Assembly: GCA_046728155.1 (NCBI GenBank)
Contig: JBKPDY010000122.1
Span: 1-47,997, forward strand
Source: CAWDLX01 sp046728155
Lineage (GTDB): Bacteria; Actinomycetota; Actinomycetes; Mycobacteriales; Micromonosporaceae
Direction: 5' to 3'
DNA: 47,997 nt
The notes under the pieces: model-generated
Seen by the model: only the letters and a program-made list of their open reading frames with translations
Told to the model about the DNA's origin: nothing
Database searches by the model: none
Shown here: positions 15,556 through 24,065 of the stretch, one piece after another
Layout: each line of letters opens with the position of its first letter
Position numbering within the stretch: position 1 is the first letter of the stretch
Made by a program: the position numbers and the translations under genes

Positions 15556-15754
15556 CACAATCCGGCCGGGTCCGCTCGGGCAGGTCGATCGGCTCCGCGC
15601 CGTACCAGGGCTGGTCGACCTGGTCGCCGAGGCCGAGGTCGTATGGCGGGCCCGAGCGATAGCTGCTGGTGAGCCGGGTGACGGGCGCCCGGCATGGCGG
15701 ACGTTCGAGGACGCGTTTCCGACCTTCTACGAGTTCACCAACCGTCCACGGTGA
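15539..15754 (+). CDS. Candidate RiPP precursor peptide with repeated aromatic triplets (AmcA-like)
   Basis: The 71-aa peptide starts at ATG 15539, inside the end of the maturase gene in another frame, with GGAGGGGG about 9 bases upstream. The first half has a leader-like helix (LGQVDRLRAVPGLVDLVAEAEVVW is amphipathic in its core). The C-terminal third reads in aromatic triplets: W53-R-T, F56-E-D, then A59, F60-P-T, F63-Y-E, F66-T-N, ending R-P-R; an extra W36-R-A lies at the leader boundary. Three-residue cyclophane enzymes join the aromatic ring of residue 1 to the beta carbon of residue 3 in such Omega-X-X units, and D, N and T are seen at position 3 here. No Cys or Ser-rich core suggests lanthipeptide or thiopeptide chemistry. 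No protease or exporter gene is adjacent. Confidence 0.8.
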   Translation: MPEQPDTIRPGPLGQVDRLRAVPGLVDLVAEAEVVWRARAIAAGEPGDGRPAWRTFEDAFPTFYEFTNRPR

Positions 15755-15776
15755 CCCGGTCAGACCGATATGAGTG

Positions 15777-15983
15777 CTAACGGGTACGGGTGGCCCAGGT
15801 GCCGTCGTCCGAGGACTGGTCGTCCTCGTCCTCGTCGTCGAAGGCCTCGAAGTCGTCGTCCTCAGCGTCGGCGTTCGCGCCACCGAGCTCGCGCTGCAGG
15901 GCGGCAAGGTCGGTGTCTGGGGAGTGGTACTTCAAGGCCCGGGCCACCTTCGTCTGCTTGGCCTTCGCACGGCCGCGCCCCAT
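15777..15983 (-). CDS. DUF3073 domain protein
   Basis: This small protein (68 aa) opens MGRGRAKAKQTKVARALKY, the diagnostic start of DUF3073, followed by a short conserved helix (DLAALQRELG) and a long acidic tail rich in Asp and Glu. The family is restricted to actinobacteria and usually lies near purM and bldC. Function is not established. The ATG at 15983 has GAGGGGG 6 bases upstream. The basic head and acidic tail suggest nucleic-acid or protein contact, which is speculation. It converges on the precursor-peptide gene with a 22-base gap. Confidence 0.92.
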   Translation of the reverse strand: MGRGRAKAKQTKVARALKYHSPDTDLAALQRELGGANADAEDDDFEAFDDEDEDDQSSDDGTWATRTR

Positions 15984-16148
15984 GGCGACCCCCTCGCACA
16001 GAAATCGCGGGGCACCCGTGTGGGCGGGCCCCGACGTTCAGTCATCTCTCGTGGCTCATACGGTACATGCCCAGGGGCACGTTCGACACCTCGGTACGGC
16101 TTGGCGCGTCCAGCCGTTGCCGATCGGATGACGTAAGGCATCGCAGCT

Positions 16149-16177
16149 GTCCGGCGCCTGACACTGCGGTGCCGGAC
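16149..16177 (-). terminator. Hairpin downstream of the dehydrogenase gene
   Basis: A 10-bp stem (16149-16158 with 16168-16177, one G-U pair) encloses a 9-base loop, 22 bases after the dehydrogenase stop. There is no T-tract, as is common for high-GC terminators. Confidence 0.55.
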
Positions 16178-16199
16178 GGGGTCGGCGCTGCACGCTGTG

Positions 16200-17291
<1,092 letters not shown>

Positions 17292-17523
17292 TGTCTCGCT
17301 CCTACGACAGTGTGGGGACCGGCGGCGCCTTCGTGGGGCGCCACCGCGGTGCCGGCCTGGTCGGCCGGTACATCGAGACTATGCGCCATCGCGGGTTGAC
17401 ATCGGTCTCGACTCGGCGGCAACGCCTTCGGTGAGACCGCAACGCGCCCGGGCGTGCCGCAACGCCATCTGTGAATTCCCCGCATTGTGGTCATCAGGGC
17501 GTGATCCGTGCGACGATCGCGCC

Positions 17524-18363
17524 GTGCCGACACTCTTCGCGTCGTACCTGCGGATCTACGAGCCGCTCAGCGCGTTCGACCGGAAGAGCCAGGCCTACTG
17601 GCGGCGGTACGTGCATGAGGGGCGGGCCGTAACTCCGGTCGATGGGCCGGGTCGGCAGCGCACGACCGTGATCGAGGCGCTCGGCGCCGGCTGGACCAGA
17701 CTTCCGGATCTTCCCAACGACGCATACGTGCTGCAGTCGGAGGACACAACCCTGATCTGTCCGTGGAACCTGCGGGTGCGGGTGGCCGAGGCGGCCTTGG
17801 AGGCACGCGACGGAGTGCCGCCGGTGCTGGCCGACGCGTTCGTGCCCCCGGTGCTGGCCGGGCTGGCCGAGGCGATCGTCTCCGACTGGAACGCCGGTGC
17901 CCGCGTGCTCGACTACGGCACTCCACACCAGCACGAACAGATCTCGACCTGGAGTGTTCCGCTTCGGTGGTTCGTACTGGTGGAGATGAGTGAACGGCTG
18001 CTCGAGCTCGGCCCGGGCGAGCGCGCCCTGCGGTACCGGACGGAGATTTCCAAGGCCCGCAGCCGAGCCCATCGTGCGCTCGCGGTGCTCCGTCGCTCGG
18101 TTGGCGACGCACCCATCTCCGAGGCGGTCGAAGAGAGCGCCCGCTGGCTGGAGGAGTTCCACCCCCGCTCGGTCGTCGAGCTCGACTACGGCGGCCTCGC
18201 CACGATCCTTCCGGACGATACTCTGCGTGACGACGACTCTCCCGCATTGGTGGCCGAAGGACTCGCCGCTCTGGCCAAGGGCGACGCCGGGGGAGCATCT
18301 TCGGCGTATGAGCAGCTGGTCGACCGGTGGCGAACAATTCAGCTCTTAGAGCGCTGTAACTGA
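17524..18363 (+). CDS. Conserved actinobacterial hypothetical protein upstream of bldC
   Basis: The 279-aa soluble protein starts at GTG 17524, opening VPTLFASYLRIYEPLSAF. I recognise it as the conserved unknown that sits between vdh and bldC in actinomycetes, but no function is known to me. There is a mid-region helix-rich block with PWNLRVRVAEAALEARDG, a histidine-containing TPHQHEQISTW segment, and SRAHRALAVLRRSVGD. No catalytic motif, signal peptide or membrane helix is visible. In-frame sequence to 17254 is rejected because it overlaps the divergent gene. Its last codons form one arm of a 10-bp inverted repeat (18333-18369). Confidence 0.8.
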   Translation: MPTLFASYLRIYEPLSAFDRKSQAYWRRYVHEGRAVTPVDGPGRQRTTVIEALGAGWTRLPDLPNDAYVLQSEDTTLICPWNLRVRVAEAALEARDGVPPVLADAFVPPVLAGLAEAIVSDWNAGARVLDYGTPHQHEQISTWSVPLRWFVLVEMSERLLELGPGERALRYRTEISKARSRAHRALAVLRRSVGDAPISEAVEESARWLEEFHPRSVVELDYGGLATILPDDTLRDDDSPALVAEGLAALAKGDAGGASSAYEQLVDRWRTIQLLERCN

Positions 18364-18369
18364 ATTGTT
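18333..18369 (+). repeat. AT-rich perfect inverted repeat at the end of the gene upstream of bldC
   Basis: AACAATTCAG (18333-18342) and CTGAATTGTT (18360-18369) are exact reverse complements separated by 17 bases. The TGA stop at 18361-18363 lies in the second arm. It is far more AT-rich than its surroundings. It may act as a terminator or as a protein-binding site upstream of bldC. Confidence 0.65.
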
Positions 18370-18527
18370 ACCTACAAAGTGGGCATTTACCGCGTAAGTC
18401 ATCCGACCATCCACCACCCATCATCCGTTCGGCCCATGTCGGACATCGGGGACTAGCCGGACGATGGGATGCGCGTCGGCCGGCGGGACCCCGGACGTCG
18501 TACTGAGTACCTGTGGAGGAGATCCGA

Positions 18528-18737
18528 ATGGCATCCCGTACGCACGAGCCAGAACCGCTGCTCACCCCGGCAGAGGTCGCGTCGATGTTCCGCGTCGACC
18601 CCAAGACCGTGACACGGTGGGCCAAGGCCGGCAAGCTGAGCGCGATCCGTACCCTCGGTGGCCACCGCCGTTACCGTGAGTCAGAAGTACGAGCGTTGCT
18701 GCAGGGCCAGATTCCGGCTCAGCGCCAGGGCGACTGA
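18528..18737 (+). CDS. bldC: Developmental transcriptional regulator BldC (MerR-like HTH)
   Basis: BldC is a small DNA-binding protein that controls the timing of aerial growth and sporulation genes in streptomycetes. The 69-aa product is essentially one winged HTH: LLTPAEVASMFRVDPKTVTRW then AGKLSAIRTLGGHRRY, the MerR/excisionase-type recognition helix and wing. It has no effector or dimerisation domain, as expected for BldC (68 aa in Streptomyces coelicolor). The ATG at 18528 follows GGAGGAG with 6-base spacing; an in-frame ATG or GTG-type extension to 18513 would remove the ribosome binding site. It lies next to the conserved hypothetical and vdh, a conserved neighbourhood. Confidence 0.95.
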   Translation: MASRTHEPEPLLTPAEVASMFRVDPKTVTRWAKAGKLSAIRTLGGHRRYRESEVRALLQGQIPAQRQGD

Positions 18738-18843
18738 GGCCGATCCGCATCCTCCCGACCTGACCGGTCCGCGTCACAGGCCCGCCGGGGCAGTCGCGCG
18801 GACCGTTGGTTTTCCACCGTCGTCCGGACCGTCGATGTTCACC

Positions 18844-18857
18844 ACCGTCCGGACGGT
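18844..18857. terminator. Palindrome between convergent bldC and a small gene
   Basis: ACCGTCCGGACGGT is a perfect 14-bp palindrome. A second GTCCGGAC copy lies at 18822-18829. They sit between the bldC stop and the stop of the opposing small gene and may end transcription on both strands, or be operators. Confidence 0.4.
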
Positions 18858-19108
18858 CAGCGATCGCCGCGGCGCATGCGCTCGACCGCGGCCGAATGGA
18901 CAGCGTCGATATCACCACCCTCCGCTAGGACCGCCGGCGCATCGGCCACGTGGTACCACTCGTCGGCCTGCTGATACTGGACAAGTTGGTGGACGCCGCC
19001 CGAATCGTCGACCGTGGTCCGCAGCGTGAGGTCCCCGGTCACCACGCCGACCTCGTCGGTCATTACACCACCCGGACCGGCGGTGAAATCAGTCGTACGC
19101 TCAGTCAT
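18857..19108 (-). CDS. Small hypothetical protein
   Basis: The 83-aa product has no domain I recognise. It opens MTERTTDF and has a hydrophilic, acidic sequence with a strand-like VGVVTGDLTLRTTVDD, an aromatic HQLVQYQQADEWYHVAD and a charged C-terminal helix. GGAGG lies 9 bases before ATG 19108, but that whole leader, start codon included, is copied 66 bases upstream by a tandem duplication. An internal ATG (residue 16) is an alternative. It converges on bldC. Confidence 0.6.
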   Translation of the reverse strand: MTERTTDFTAGPGGVMTDEVGVVTGDLTLRTTVDDSGGVHQLVQYQQADEWYHVADAPAVLAEGGDIDAVHSAAVERMRRGDR

Positions 19109-19232
19109 GCCGGCTCGCCTCCGCGCTCGCTGCGCTCCTCACGATGCTCGCTCGCTGTCGGCTCGCTCCGTCATGCCGGCTCGCCTCCGCGCTCGCTGCG
19201 CTCCTCACGATGCTCGCTCGCTGTCGGCTCGG
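19105..19232. repeat. 66-bp tandem duplication containing GCGAG-type repeats
   Basis: Copy 1 starts at 19105 and copy 2 at 19171; 62 bases are identical, and the period is 66. On the minus strand each copy carries GGAGGCGAGCCGGC followed by ATG, so the ribosome binding site and start codon of the small gene at 19108 are duplicated. Translation from the upstream copy would give an 11-residue peptide ending at a TGA. The unit is built from GAGCGAGC, GCGCAGCGAG and related units also seen at 5514-5540. Confidence 0.85.
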
Positions 19233-19240
19233 TTGTCGGC

Positions 19241-19897
19241 TCATGTGCAGGCTCCGAGCATCGTGACGAGGGCGGCCTTCTCGGCCGCCGTCACCGTGAG
19301 GCGCCAGTACGCCTTCACCGCTACCCAGTCCTGCGCGTACCGGCACCAGTAGCCGTCGTCCGGGGGCCTCCACTGGGACGGATCCTGGTCGCCCTTGGCC
19401 CGGTTGGTGCTCGCAGTCACCGCGATCAACTGGGGGCGGGTGAGGTCGTTGGCGAACTGCTCCCGCTTCGCGTCGGTCCAGCCGGCCGCGCCGGTGCGCC
19501 ACGCGTCGGCCAGCGGCACGACGTGGTCGATGTCCAGCTCGTGCGGGTCCGAGACGGTCTCCCCGTCGTACGGGCTCACCCAGGTCCCGGCGATGATGGC
19601 GCACTCAGCGCCAGTACGGACGCCGGTGCCGTCGCGCTGCAGGACCTTGTCCCGGGTGTCACAGCCGCCGCCCTGGTCGATCCAGTGCGGAAACCGGGCG
19701 CGGCTGTAATGGGCCATCGATCCCCATCCAGCGACGGTCAGGCCGTCCAGCTGGAGCCTGGACTCGGCCGCGTTGGGAACGGCGGCGCCACCCACATTCA
19801 CGCCGGAGCCGAGCTGGCCGCACCCGGCGAGCAACGCTCCACAGAGGACAATCGCGGCGGTGGCGACGGCGGCCCGACCCTGGACGAGTCTTAACAC
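19241..19897 (-). CDS. HNH endonuclease family lipoprotein (DUF1524-like)
   Basis: The 218-aa product starts at GTG 19897 with a lipoprotein signal: basic start, hydrophobic core, and lipobox LLAGC with the lipidated Cys at about 26. The mature part matches secreted actinobacterial HNH-like proteins: ELDIDHVVPLADAW (metal-binding DH of the beta-beta-alpha metal fold), ANDLTRPQLIAV, NRAKGDQDPSQWRPP, and WCRYAQDWVAVKAYW. Such proteins are predicted extracellular nucleases; activity is inferred from the motif. No obvious ribosome binding site precedes the start. It diverges from the peptide transporter genes. Confidence 0.85.
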   Translation of the reverse strand: MLRLVQGRAAVATAAIVLCGALLAGCGQLGSGVNVGGAAVPNAAESRLQLDGLTVAGWGSMAHYSRARFPHWIDQGGGCDTRDKVLQRDGTGVRTGAECAIIAGTWVSPYDGETVSDPHELDIDHVVPLADAWRTGAAGWTDAKREQFANDLTRPQLIAVTASTNRAKGDQDPSQWRPPDDGYWCRYAQDWVAVKAYWRLTVTAAEKAALVTMLGACT

Positions 19898-20145
19898 ATG
19901 TCACAGCATCGTCTCGACGCCCGGCTCATGCGAACAGCCCGGAAAGGGTGTTTCGCTGCGATATGCGGAGAACTGCCCTACCCGACCGTCGATAACGCGC
20001 CCGTCACGACATGGATTCAAACGCGGATAGCCGGGGCGCACCTCTTGACCTGCATGGACGCGATAAGGAAAGAATCCTCCCAGGCCGCCTCTTGATCGCG
20101 GGGAGAGCGGCGACATAGCAGTGCCCGTTGGGGGGAGGTCGAGTC

Positions 20146-21156
20146 TTGGTCGTAGGGCCCGGGCAAGAGACGTTCCTGGGTGGGCCGACCCTCATCGAGC
20201 CGGAAGCGGGTCTCGTCCCCGAGACCGTGGCCGGCGTCCCGATCGAGGGCCGGTCGCTCTGGCGCATCTCGTGGAACCGGCTCAAGCGGGACCGGGTCGC
20301 CATGGCCGGCGGCGTCGTCGTGGTCGTACTCATCGTCGTCGCGATCGTCGGGCCGTTCGTCCTGTCGTTGCTGCGCATAGACCCCAATGAGTGGCATCTG
20401 GATCTTGTCGATCCGGACACGCTCGGCGCGAAGGGTTCCTTCGGTGGCATCAGTTGGCACCATCTGATGGGGGTAGAACCACAGAAGGGGCGGGACATCT
20501 TCGCCCGGGTCATCTTCGGCGCCCGCATTTCGCTTCTGATCGCCTTCGTCGCCACCCTGCTGTCGGTAGGCATCGGGTCGACGCTCGGCGTCATCGCCGG
20601 ATTCTTCGGCGGCTGGGTCGACTCCCTGATCAGCCGGACGATGGATGTCTTTCTCGCGTTCCCGCTGTTGGTCTTCGCGATCGCCCTGGCCGGCGTGATC
20701 CCGGACACCGCGTTCGGTCTCTCCGGCGACACGCTCCGGATCGTCCTGCTGATCTTCATCATTGGTTTCTTCAACTGGCCCTACATCGGCCGGATCGTCC
20801 GCGGCCAGGCGCTGTCACTACGGGAGCGCGAGTTCGTCGACGCCGCCCGCAGCCTCGGCGCCCGAGGGCCGTACATCATCGTGCGCGAGATGCTGCCGAA
20901 CTTGATCGCGCCGATCCTCATCTACTCCACGCTGCTGATCCCGACGAACATCCTGTTCGAAGCGGCCCTGTCGTTCCTCGGGGTGGGGATCAGGCCGCCG
21001 ACCGCGACGTGGGGCGGGATGCTCTCTGACGCGGTGACCTTCTACACGATGCCGCATTTCATGCTCTGGCCTGGTCTGGCCATCTTCGGCACGGTCCTGT
21101 CGTTCAACCTCTTCGGCGACGGGCTGCGCGACGCGTTCGATCCTAAGACCCGATGA
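20146..21156 (+). CDS. Oligopeptide ABC transporter permease (OppC/DppC type)
   Basis: This inner permease subunit has 336 aa from TTG 20146. It has an N-terminal cytoplasmic stretch, a first helix (AMAGGVVVVVLIVVAIVGPFV), a periplasmic loop, and five more helices. The coupling EAA-like loop is EFVDAARSLGARGPYIIVREMLPN, which contacts the ATPases. GGGGGGAGG lies 7 bases before TTG 20146 and decides the start; an earlier TTG at 20128 would lack a site. It is the first gene of a C-A-B-D-F importer operon, an unusual order because OppC precedes the binding protein. Specificity (di- or oligopeptide, nickel or other) is not readable. Confidence 0.93.
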   Translation: MVVGPGQETFLGGPTLIEPEAGLVPETVAGVPIEGRSLWRISWNRLKRDRVAMAGGVVVVVLIVVAIVGPFVLSLLRIDPNEWHLDLVDPDTLGAKGSFGGISWHHLMGVEPQKGRDIFARVIFGARISLLIAFVATLLSVGIGSTLGVIAGFFGGWVDSLISRTMDVFLAFPLLVFAIALAGVIPDTAFGLSGDTLRIVLLIFIIGFFNWPYIGRIVRGQALSLREREFVDAARSLGARGPYIIVREMLPNLIAPILIYSTLLIPTNILFEAALSFLGVGIRPPTATWGGMLSDAVTFYTMPHFMLWPGLAIFGTVLSFNLFGDGLRDAFDPKTR

Positions 21157-21201
21157 CACAGTGCTGAGCCCACCATTCCCACAACGAAGGGTGCACCGAG
21201 A

Positions 21202-22953
21202 ATGAAACGAAGAATCGCCAGCGTGGTGGCGGTCGGCGCGGTCCTCGCGCTCGGTCTCGCCGCGTGCAAGGGCACCAGCCCGACAACAGGCGGCGGCAAC
21301 AACAGCACGCCGGCGTTCAACGCAGCCATGACCCAGGTATTCAACCCTTCTGACAAGAAGGGTGGCGTCATCAAGATGGCGAACTCCGGCGAATGGGACA
21401 CGTACGACCCGGGCGAGACGTACTACGCCTATTCCTGGAACTTCGCCCGCCTCTACGCCCGTTCGCTGGTGATGTTCAAGGCGGGCCCCGGCACCGAGAG
21501 CCAACAGCTCGTGCCCGACCTGGCCACCAGCCTGGGTGAGGCGAGTCCCGACGCGAAGACCTTTACGTACCACCTCCGTCCCGGCCTCAAGTACGAGGAC
21601 GGCACGCCGATCAAGGCCGCCGACGTCAAGTACGCCGTGCTCCGCTCGATCGACAAAGAGGTCTTCCCCAATGGCCCCGCCTACTTCGAGCAGTTCCTGA
21701 ACCTGCCCAAGGGCTACAAGGGACCGTACAAGACCCCGAACATGAACACCGACCAGGCGATCGAGACGCCGGACGACACGACGATCGTGTTCCACCTCAT
21801 CCAGCCGTTGGCCGCGTTCGACTACCTGGCGCAGATGCCGCAGACGGCCCCGGTGCCGCAGGCCAAGGATGACGGCGCCAAGTACCGCAACCACGTCGTC
21901 TCCTCGGGCCCATACAAGTTCGCCGACCTGCAAGAAGGCAAGAGCTTCAAGCTGGTCCGCAACCCCAACTGGGACCCGGCCTCCGATCCGAACCGCAAGG
22001 CACTGCCCGACGAGTACGATGTCGCGCTCAAGGTCGACGCCAACGACATCGACAACCAGACCATCTCGGGGAACCTGCAGATCGACGTGGCCCAGACCGG
22101 TGTCCAGCCGGCCGCAGTCGCGCGCATCCTGGGCGACCCTGCGCTGAAGGCGAGGGCGGACAACCCGACCAGCCTGCGGCTGTGGTACATCTCGATCGAC
22201 CCGCAGGTGCCTCCGTTTGACAACATCGACTGCCGCAAGGCCGTCGAGTACGCCGCTGACCGGGTCGCCAACCAGCAGGCGTACGGTGGGCCCACGGCCG
22301 GCGGCCAGATCGCGACCGTGATGCTCCCGCCGGCGATCGCGGGCCATCAGGACTTCGACCTGTACCCGGCCGGTGCCGACAACCACGGTGACGTGGACAA
22401 GGCGAAGGCAGCGCTGCAGTCTTGCGGCAAGCCGAACGGCTTCGAGGTCGGCATGGCCTACCGGGCCGAGCGGCCTAAGGAGAAGGCGGCCGCCGAGGCG
22501 ATGCAGCAGGCGTTGGCTCGGGTGAACATCAAGCTCGACCTCCAGCCGTTCCCGCAGGGTGACTACTTCGCCCAGTACGCGGGCAACCCGCCGTACATGC
22601 GCGCCCACAAGATCGGTCTCGCCGCGAACGGCTGGCAGGCTGACTGGGCCGACGGCTTCGGCTTCCTGTCGCAGATCGTGGACAGCCGGGTCATCCGGGA
22701 GACCGGTGGCTCGTCCAACATCAGCGTCCGGATCCCCGAGGTCGACCAGATGCTCGACCAGGCGCTCGCGACCACCGACGTCAATGCCCGCAACGTCATC
22801 TGGGGCAACATCGACAAACGGGTCATGCAGGAGGCGGAGATTCTCCCAGTCGTCTTCGCGAAGTCGTTGCTCGTCCGGGGCAAGAACCTGACGAACGTCT
22901 TCGTCAACCAGGCGTTCGGCGAGTACGACTTCCTCGCGTTGGGCGTGCAGTAG
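21202..22953 (+). CDS. Peptide-binding lipoprotein of the ABC importer (SBP_bac_5 family)
   Basis: The 583-aa protein has a lipoprotein signal with lipobox LAAC (lipidated C22) and a Gly/Ser/Thr-rich linker. The mature part is a family 5 solute-binding protein: WDTYDPGETYYAYSWNFARLYARSLVMF, TYHLRPGLKYEDGTPIKAADVKYA, and YKFADLQEGKSFKLVRNPNW are standard blocks. It captures peptides outside the membrane and delivers them to the permeases. Its ATG has GAAGGGTG about 10 bases upstream. A strong hairpin follows its stop (23002-23038). Confidence 0.93.
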   Translation: MKRRIASVVAVGAVLALGLAACKGTSPTTGGGNNSTPAFNAAMTQVFNPSDKKGGVIKMANSGEWDTYDPGETYYAYSWNFARLYARSLVMFKAGPGTESQQLVPDLATSLGEASPDAKTFTYHLRPGLKYEDGTPIKAADVKYAVLRSIDKEVFPNGPAYFEQFLNLPKGYKGPYKTPNMNTDQAIETPDDTTIVFHLIQPLAAFDYLAQMPQTAPVPQAKDDGAKYRNHVVSSGPYKFADLQEGKSFKLVRNPNWDPASDPNRKALPDEYDVALKVDANDIDNQTISGNLQIDVAQTGVQPAAVARILGDPALKARADNPTSLRLWYISIDPQVPPFDNIDCRKAVEYAADRVANQQAYGGPTAGGQIATVMLPPAIAGHQDFDLYPAGADNHGDVDKAKAALQSCGKPNGFEVGMAYRAERPKEKAAAEAMQQALARVNIKLDLQPFPQGDYFAQYAGNPPYMRAHKIGLAANGWQADWADGFGFLSQIVDSRVIRETGGSSNISVRIPEVDQMLDQALATTDVNARNVIWGNIDKRVMQEAEILPVVFAKSLLVRGKNLTNVFVNQAFGEYDFLALGVQ

Positions 22954-23001
22954 CACGACGACCCGCATGACCACGCACCAGTTAGGTAGGTGAAGGCAAG
23001 C

Positions 23002-23038
23002 GGTGGCCGGTCCGGGACGAGTGTCCGGGCCGGCCACC
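23002..23038 (+). promoter_or_regulatory. Strong intercistronic hairpin between binding-protein and permease genes
   Basis: A 14-bp stem (23002-23015 with 23025-23038, one T-G pair) closes a 9-base loop, 48 bases after the binding-protein stop and 14 bases before the permease start. Such structures often protect the 3' end of the upstream mRNA or partly stop transcription, giving more binding protein than permease. Confidence 0.7.
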
Positions 23039-23051
23039 CGAGCCGCTGTAT

Positions 23052-24065
23052 GTGATCGCGTACATCCTCCGACGCCTCGCGGCGGCCGTGTTGCTGCTGT
23101 TCATCGTGAGCGCGGTGACGTTCTCGATCTTCTTCCTCGTGCCGCGGATCGCCGGCTCGACTCCGGAGACGCTGGCCACCCGCTACGTCGGCCGGGCCGC
23201 CACGGCGGAGACCGTGCACCTGACGGCCGAACGACTCGGTTTCTACGACTCGCCATTTGTCCAATATGGACGATGGGTGAAGGGCATCGTCGTCGGCGCC
23301 GACTACAACTACGGCAACGGCGTGGAGCACTGTCCGGCGCCGTGCCTGGGCTACTCGTTCCTCACCCACCAACCGGTCTGGCCGGAGCTGCTCGACCGGG
23401 TGCCCGTGACGGCGTCCCTGGCGGTCGGCGCGTCGATCATCTGGCTGCTCTTCGGCGTGGCGACAGGGGTGGTCTCGGCGTTACGACGGGGGACCTTCTT
23501 CGACCGGGCGGCGATGACGATCGCGCTCGCCGGCGTGTCCTCCCCGATCTTCTTCACCGGGTTGATCGCGCTCACGGTCTTCAGCTACCAGCTCGGCTGG
23601 ACCGCGCCCGGTAACACCTACACAGCGTTCACCACGAATCCCGCCGAGTGGGCGTACGACCTGTTGCTGCCGTGGATCGTGCTCGCGTTCCTGTTCTCGG
23701 CCGCTTATGCCCGGCTCACCCGGGCGGGCATGCTCGAGACGCTGAGCGAGGACTACGTCCGTACGGCGCGGGCCAAGGGCCTGCCCGAGCGGACGGTCGT
23801 GCTCAAGCACGAGCTGCGGGGGGCGCTGACACCCATCCTGACCATCTTCGGGCTCGACGTGGCCTTGCTCCTCGGTGGCGCGGTGCTCACGGAGTCGGTC
23901 TTCTCCTTGCCCGGACTGGGCAAGTACACAATCGATGGCATCACCAACAACGACCTGCCGAAGGTCATGGGCGCGGTGCTCTTCGCCACCACGTTCGTGG
24001 TCCTGGCCAATCTGATCGTGGACCTCCTGTACGCGGTGGTCGACCCGCGGGTGAGGATCGGTTGA
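23052..24065 (+). CDS. Oligopeptide ABC transporter permease (OppB/DppB type)
   Basis: This 337-aa permease has the usual N-terminal helix (YILRRLAAAVLLLFIVSAVTFSIFFLVP) and a large extracellular loop with an unusual Cys pair in EHCPAPCLGY. Five further helices and the coupling loop EDYVRTARAKGLPERTVVLKHELRG follow. The start is GTG 23052, with a poor ribosome binding site and a hairpin immediately upstream. Its stop overlaps the start of the first ATPase gene by one base (TGATG), so translation is coupled. It pairs with the 20146 gene to form the membrane channel. Confidence 0.93.
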   Translation: MIAYILRRLAAAVLLLFIVSAVTFSIFFLVPRIAGSTPETLATRYVGRAATAETVHLTAERLGFYDSPFVQYGRWVKGIVVGADYNYGNGVEHCPAPCLGYSFLTHQPVWPELLDRVPVTASLAVGASIIWLLFGVATGVVSALRRGTFFDRAAMTIALAGVSSPIFFTGLIALTVFSYQLGWTAPGNTYTAFTTNPAEWAYDLLLPWIVLAFLFSAAYARLTRAGMLETLSEDYVRTARAKGLPERTVVLKHELRGALTPILTIFGLDVALLLGGAVLTESVFSLPGLGKYTIDGITNNDLPKVMGAVLFATTFVVLANLIVDLLYAVVDPRVRIG

